Below, piece by piece: positions 60,774 to 64,000 of a stretch of DNA of 64,000 nt. Positions within the stretch are counted from its first letter, which is position 1. Each line of letters starts with the position of its first letter. The DNA comes from Volvox africanus (taxonomy: Eukaryota > Chlorophyta > Chlorophyceae > Chlamydomonadales > Volvocaceae): the NCBI GenBank assembly GCA_030268105.1, contig BSDZ01000038.1:124001-188000 (forward strand). The letters run 5' to 3'. Both the position numbers and the translations under genes were made by a program. Below the pieces are notes generated by a model that saw only the letters and a list, made by a program, of their open reading frames with translations, was not told where the DNA came from and searched no databases.

Positions 60774-63700
60774 GCGGATGCTCCGAAACCAAAGGTGCTA
60801 CACTGGGTTGCGCGGTAGGTGGCTGCGGAGGGGGGAGGGGGTTAGCGGTGGGGGAGGGATGGGTGTTCGCCGCCACCTGCACCGCCAGCACCACCGCCAC
60901 CGCCAGCACCACCGCCACCGCCAGCACCACCGCCACCGCCAGCACCACCGCCACCGCCAGCACCACCGCCACCGCCAGCACCACCGCCACCGCCAGCACC
61001 ACCGCCACCGCCAGCACCACCGCCACCGCCAGCACCACCGCCACCGCCAGCACCACCTGCACCGCCAGCACCACCTGCACCGCCAGCACCACCTGCACCG
61101 CCAGCACCACCTGCACCGCCAGCACCACCTGCACCGCCAGCACCTTGCATGCAATGGTGTTTGGAGGTATGTCTCGCCATCGCATCACGTCGCTCACATC
61201 ATCATCTCACCGAACACCTGACAAGTGCACATCTGTACGGATGACGATGCGGGGCCTTCCTTCACGGTGGGGGAGGGGGAGAGGTGGGGGAGAGAGAGAG
61301 GAGGGGAGGGGGCATTTAGGCAATCGATATTCCGCGTCAAGCCTCAACCCCCTTCCATCCTTTCCTCTTACTATCCTTTCTTCCCTCCACCCCCCCCCCC
61401 TTTACACTTACTCCTCGACTACATGTTAAATGCGCTTGCTTTGGTTCAACCCACCCCCGCCGACCACAAACACAAACACAAACACACACACACAAACACA
61501 AACACACGCCGAAGCAGAAGATGGCTTCACCACCTCACCGCCTGTGGGTTTTGTCGTGGTCATCCGGGGCCTCATGCCGTGATCGCTCGATCCGTCCTGT
61601 GCGGCAGGTTCAAGCCCAAGCAGTTGGGCCGCAATAAGGACCTCGTACGACAAGTGGTTTCGGCGCTCTGTAAGATGGCTGGGGAGCCAGCTCCACCGGA
61701 CTTGGACCTGGACGACGAGGGAACATTGCCGCCCGCCAAACTTGCAGCACAGGTGCAAGAGTAGCAGGATGTTCTAGTTTCCGTACACTGCGAGAGAACA
61801 CACGAAATTTAGGATAACCATTACAAGAATAAAAGCATATGTGTTTTATGTTCATCTGTATCCTGAAAATGGGTTTTGGGAGTTTTTACACAACCTCTTT
61901 TGGCCTGTCCGGTGTTTCTTTGACATGTTACCGTACATTTGTTGTCGTACGTTCGTAATGCTGGGACGTAACCTCCGTTGCGTCGCATCATATGCAAAGT
62001 CTATAATAATCTCGATCCCCGGGTCCTTCCCGTTGCTCCTCAACCGCTAACGAACTAAACTGATATGCCTGGCCGTTAAATGTCTTCCGGTAATCCTCAA
62101 GAATATCCGAAACGCCCGGGATGAAAAGGTTTGCCTGCTGTGACCCTTGGGTCGGTTTTGTTCCATGCCCCATCCCCGACTGCTGGTGGCATGGTTCTTG
62201 TTCTCTTCGCGTGCGCGCACCCGTACACCCTCTTCCCCCCTCCCCGCTTTCATCCCCCCCAATACACATACACAGGCCCTGGATGCGGTGGCGCTGTATT
62301 TGCCCTCACAGACCATCTTCCCTGGAGTAAGTATGTGTTGGGGGAAGGAAGTTCCTATTGTCCGCCCGCAACAGTCTCTCGCGTGCCGCTATTCTGTTGT
62401 TTGTGTTTGTGTTTGTGTGGGAGGGGAGAAGTTCGCGGCTTAGGGGGAGAGACACTCATTTACATGATACTAATTAATTCGTACTTATACCGGCTGCCGT
62501 AGTACCTCAGTATTCGGGTGAAATTCCCGTACCCGATTTGCTCTTTTCTTCTTCTTCAGCCGCACGACTCGCACGACTCACCGGCCCTTCACGTCACCCT
62601 CCGCTGTATCCCAACCCCACCAGGGTATCCCGGTGAAATGCCCCCGCCCCTCTCACTCCCCCTCCCCCTCCCCCTCGGTTAGTCCTGGCTTCGTCAGCGA
62701 TCATTACCAGCGTTTCGATGTTCGTCTCCCTCCCCTCCCCCTTCCATCATGTCTCGTTTATTCGTCTTGACCCCCCTTCCTCCCCCCTCCCCGCTTGTGC
62801 GACAACTCAGGTTCTCAGTTTCGCCAAAGAGGCGATGAGCTCGCAGCAGGCACCCCACCGCGAGGCGGCGCTCACCTGCCTGGCGGTCGTCTGCGAGGGA
62901 TGTGCGGAGCCCCTTCGGAAGAGGCTCAAGGTGGGGGCGCAGGGGTGGGGGTTGGCCCGTTGTGAGATATGTGTGTGTGTGTGTGTGTGTGTGTGCGTAG
63001 AGGTATGTAGCAGGGTATCAACGGAACAGGAGGAAGTGACGAGCCGGGGGAATTGGAGGTTTTGTAAAGCACCTGACCCAATGGTCGGTGGGACCCTTGG
63101 GGCTACCGTCGATTGTGTACTTCAAAACACACATAACATCCCCCCAAACTCGCACTCGCATCCGCATATACACACACGCACACACTTATCGGTCCCCCGC
63201 ACCCCGCACCCCGCACCCCGCACCCTGGGGCCCCCCCAGGAGCTGATTCCGCTGCTCCTGGCAGGACTTAGAGACCCCGACGCCAAGGTGCGGGGAGCGG
63301 CGGCGTTCGCGCTGGGAATGGCGGCGGAGTACCTTCAGCCGGACATCGTGGGCTATTACAAGGAGGTACACGGGATACAAAGGGCAACAAACTGACCCCC
63401 TGTTTTGCCTCCTGCCGTACAGTGATCGGATGTCGCGTGCTGGTGTTCGTGTGTGTATTGGTTACTATATTGCCGATATTCCTCCTTTCCATCTTCCCTT
63501 GTTTGTCGTACCTCTCCCCCTTGCCCCCGTCTCCCCTTGCATCAGATTTACGATATGTAGATTGCGTCAGAGCACTGGATTTCGATTCTTGTCTACCTGT
63601 CATTTAAAACCTAAATTCCGTAAAAACCCGCACACTTGCAAAGCCCATCCCCCCCTCTCCCCCTCTTCCCCGGTCGTCCCCGTCAGGTGCTTCCGCTGCT

Positions 63701-63782
63701 ATTCCCTCTAATGGCGGAGGGTAATGCGGACGTTTGCGAGCGTACCTGCTACGCCTTGGACACGTTTTGCGAGGCGCTGGAG
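57545..63782 (+). CDS. Importin-4-like karyopherin beta (3' end outside window)
   Basis: Nuclear import receptor of the importin beta superfamily (IPO4/Kap123 type), built of HEAT repeats and carrying cargo such as histones and ribosomal proteins. Exons read at 57545-57622, 58174-58341, 58839-59064, 59767-59948, 60281-60469, an unresolved part near 60700-60790, 61608-61752, 62276-62326, 62811-62930, 63240-63366 and 63687-63782; the gene continues past the window. The N-terminus (ALLMACLSNNT, then AIKAAEAALKRM) matches the importin N-terminal domain. The exon 2 helix ends QLSAVLLRKAVTKHW. HEAT-type helix pairs follow in every exon, including DPDAKVRGAAAFALGMAAEYL and the family's VLPLLFPLMAEG. 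The stretch between 60469 and 61608 must contain at least one exon, because the phases do not join directly; CCGCGGATGCTCCGAAACCA (PRMLRNQ) is the likeliest piece. About 450 residues are visible. Confidence 0.88.
59512..59655. repeat. CTCTCC(C)-type tandem repeat in importin intron
   Basis: About 140 bp of CTCTCCCGCTCTCCCC units in an intron. It creates SPSPALPLS-type open frames that are not exons. Confidence 0.9.
60738..60772. repeat. (CTG)11 trinucleotide repeat
   Basis: An uninterrupted CTG tract just before a possible importin exon (PRMLRNQ). In the + frame it reads poly-Leu. Whether it is translated or is part of the intron's 3' end is unresolved. Confidence 0.85.
60877..61145. repeat. 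18-bp minisatellite in importin intron
   Basis: About fifteen tandem copies of an 18-base unit. The first two thirds follow CACCGCCACCGCCAGCAC, the last third CACCTGCACCGCCAGCAC, so the array has two homogeneous blocks. The unit is a multiple of three, which makes all six frames open (GGAGGAG, TATAST and similar repeats). Confidence 0.95.
62141..62154. repeat. Split palindrome TGACCCTTGGGTCG
   Basis: Member of the dispersed RGACCC-NN-GGGTCR set, in an importin intron. Confidence 0.65.
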
Positions 63783-63823
63783 GTGGGTTTGTGCGGGGCG
63801 GGAAGGCAGGGGAATTTGGGAGG

Positions 63824-63855
63824 GCGGGAGGGGGAGGGGGAGGGGGAGGGGGAGG
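63824..63855. repeat. (GGGGGA)n short tract
   Basis: About five copies of GGGGGA just after the last visible importin donor; the same hexamer forms larger arrays at 17265-17342 and a tract near 59988-60011. Confidence 0.85.
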
Positions 63856-64000
63856 TCGCAGATTTTTTCGCAGTTAATGATCCACAAAAGGCCGATTAGA
63901 ATTCAAACGCGTCGAGAGGCTCACGAGGCCTTATGAGGAGGAAACGGACGTACAATCGGGAATGTTGACGCATCCTAACCGACGCATAATGTTTCTCCAC

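Noticed and set aside
60877..61145. CRISPR-like regular array
   Set aside because: Contiguous 18-bp tandem units without unique spacers, in a eukaryotic intron; it is a minisatellite.
60472..61429. Large repeat-rich open frames (HRQH, TATAST, GGAGG repeats)
   Set aside because: They are produced by an 18-bp minisatellite whose unit length is a multiple of three; they lie in an importin intron and lack start or splice logic.

Overview
This 64 kb window is nuclear DNA of a green alga, most likely a volvocine (Chlamydomonas/Volvox/Gonium group). The genes are GC-rich and split by many short GT-AG introns. Proteins carry long runs of Ala, Gly, Gln or Pro. TGTAA, the volvocine poly(A) signal, follows several stop codons. 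Introns are full of (TG)n, (GGTGGA)n and (GGGGGA)n repeats, and short TTTTAGGG-type telomere-like tracts occur between and inside genes. A Ty1/copia pol remnant is present; copia elements (Osser of Volvox) are known in this group. The species cannot be fixed from the sequence alone.

Layout, left to right: (1) 1-9565 (+), the 3' part of a very long Ala/Glu-rich coiled-coil protein; (2) 10986-12524 (+), ornithine carbamoyltransferase, complete in three exons; (3) 14244-16881 (+), a small unrecognised protein of about 174 aa; (4) 19242-20772 (+), a Vps55/LEPROT-family membrane protein, complete; (5) 22457-30315 (+), a PiT/PHO4-family phosphate transporter with a huge low-complexity loop, about 1240 aa; (6) 30316-34034, gene-poor DNA holding a decayed copy of one transporter exon; (7) 34035-39870 (+), a short-chain dehydrogenase with a long disordered C-terminal extension; (8) 41.8-43.6 kb, a decayed copia pol fragment followed by a 76-bp-arm inverted repeat with LTR-like ends; (9) 44716-46269 (-), a wax-synthase-like MBOAT acyltransferase whose 5' part is not found; (10) 46368-47622, a near-perfect inverted repeat with about 460-bp arms; (11) 49259-51728 (+), ribonucleotide reductase small subunit, complete in seven exons; (12) 52765-56568 (+), a GT61-like type II membrane glycosyltransferase; (13) 57545 to the right edge (+), an importin-4-like karyopherin, cut by the window end.

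These are single-gene eukaryotic units, not operons. They cover unrelated housekeeping functions: arginine synthesis, endosomal sorting, phosphate uptake, dNTP supply, protein glycosylation and nuclear import. Exon models for OTC, Vps55, PiT, SDR, RNR2 and GT61 were built by hand and each sums to a multiple of three.

The main oddities are dispersed short words that recur far above chance in exons, introns and spacers alike: the split palindrome RGACCC-NN-GGGTCR, the 9-mer TTTCGGAGC and the 8-mer TGCCGTAC. Others are the young foldback next to the MBOAT gene, the exon copy downstream of the transporter, and the LTR-like inverted repeat abutting the copia remnant.
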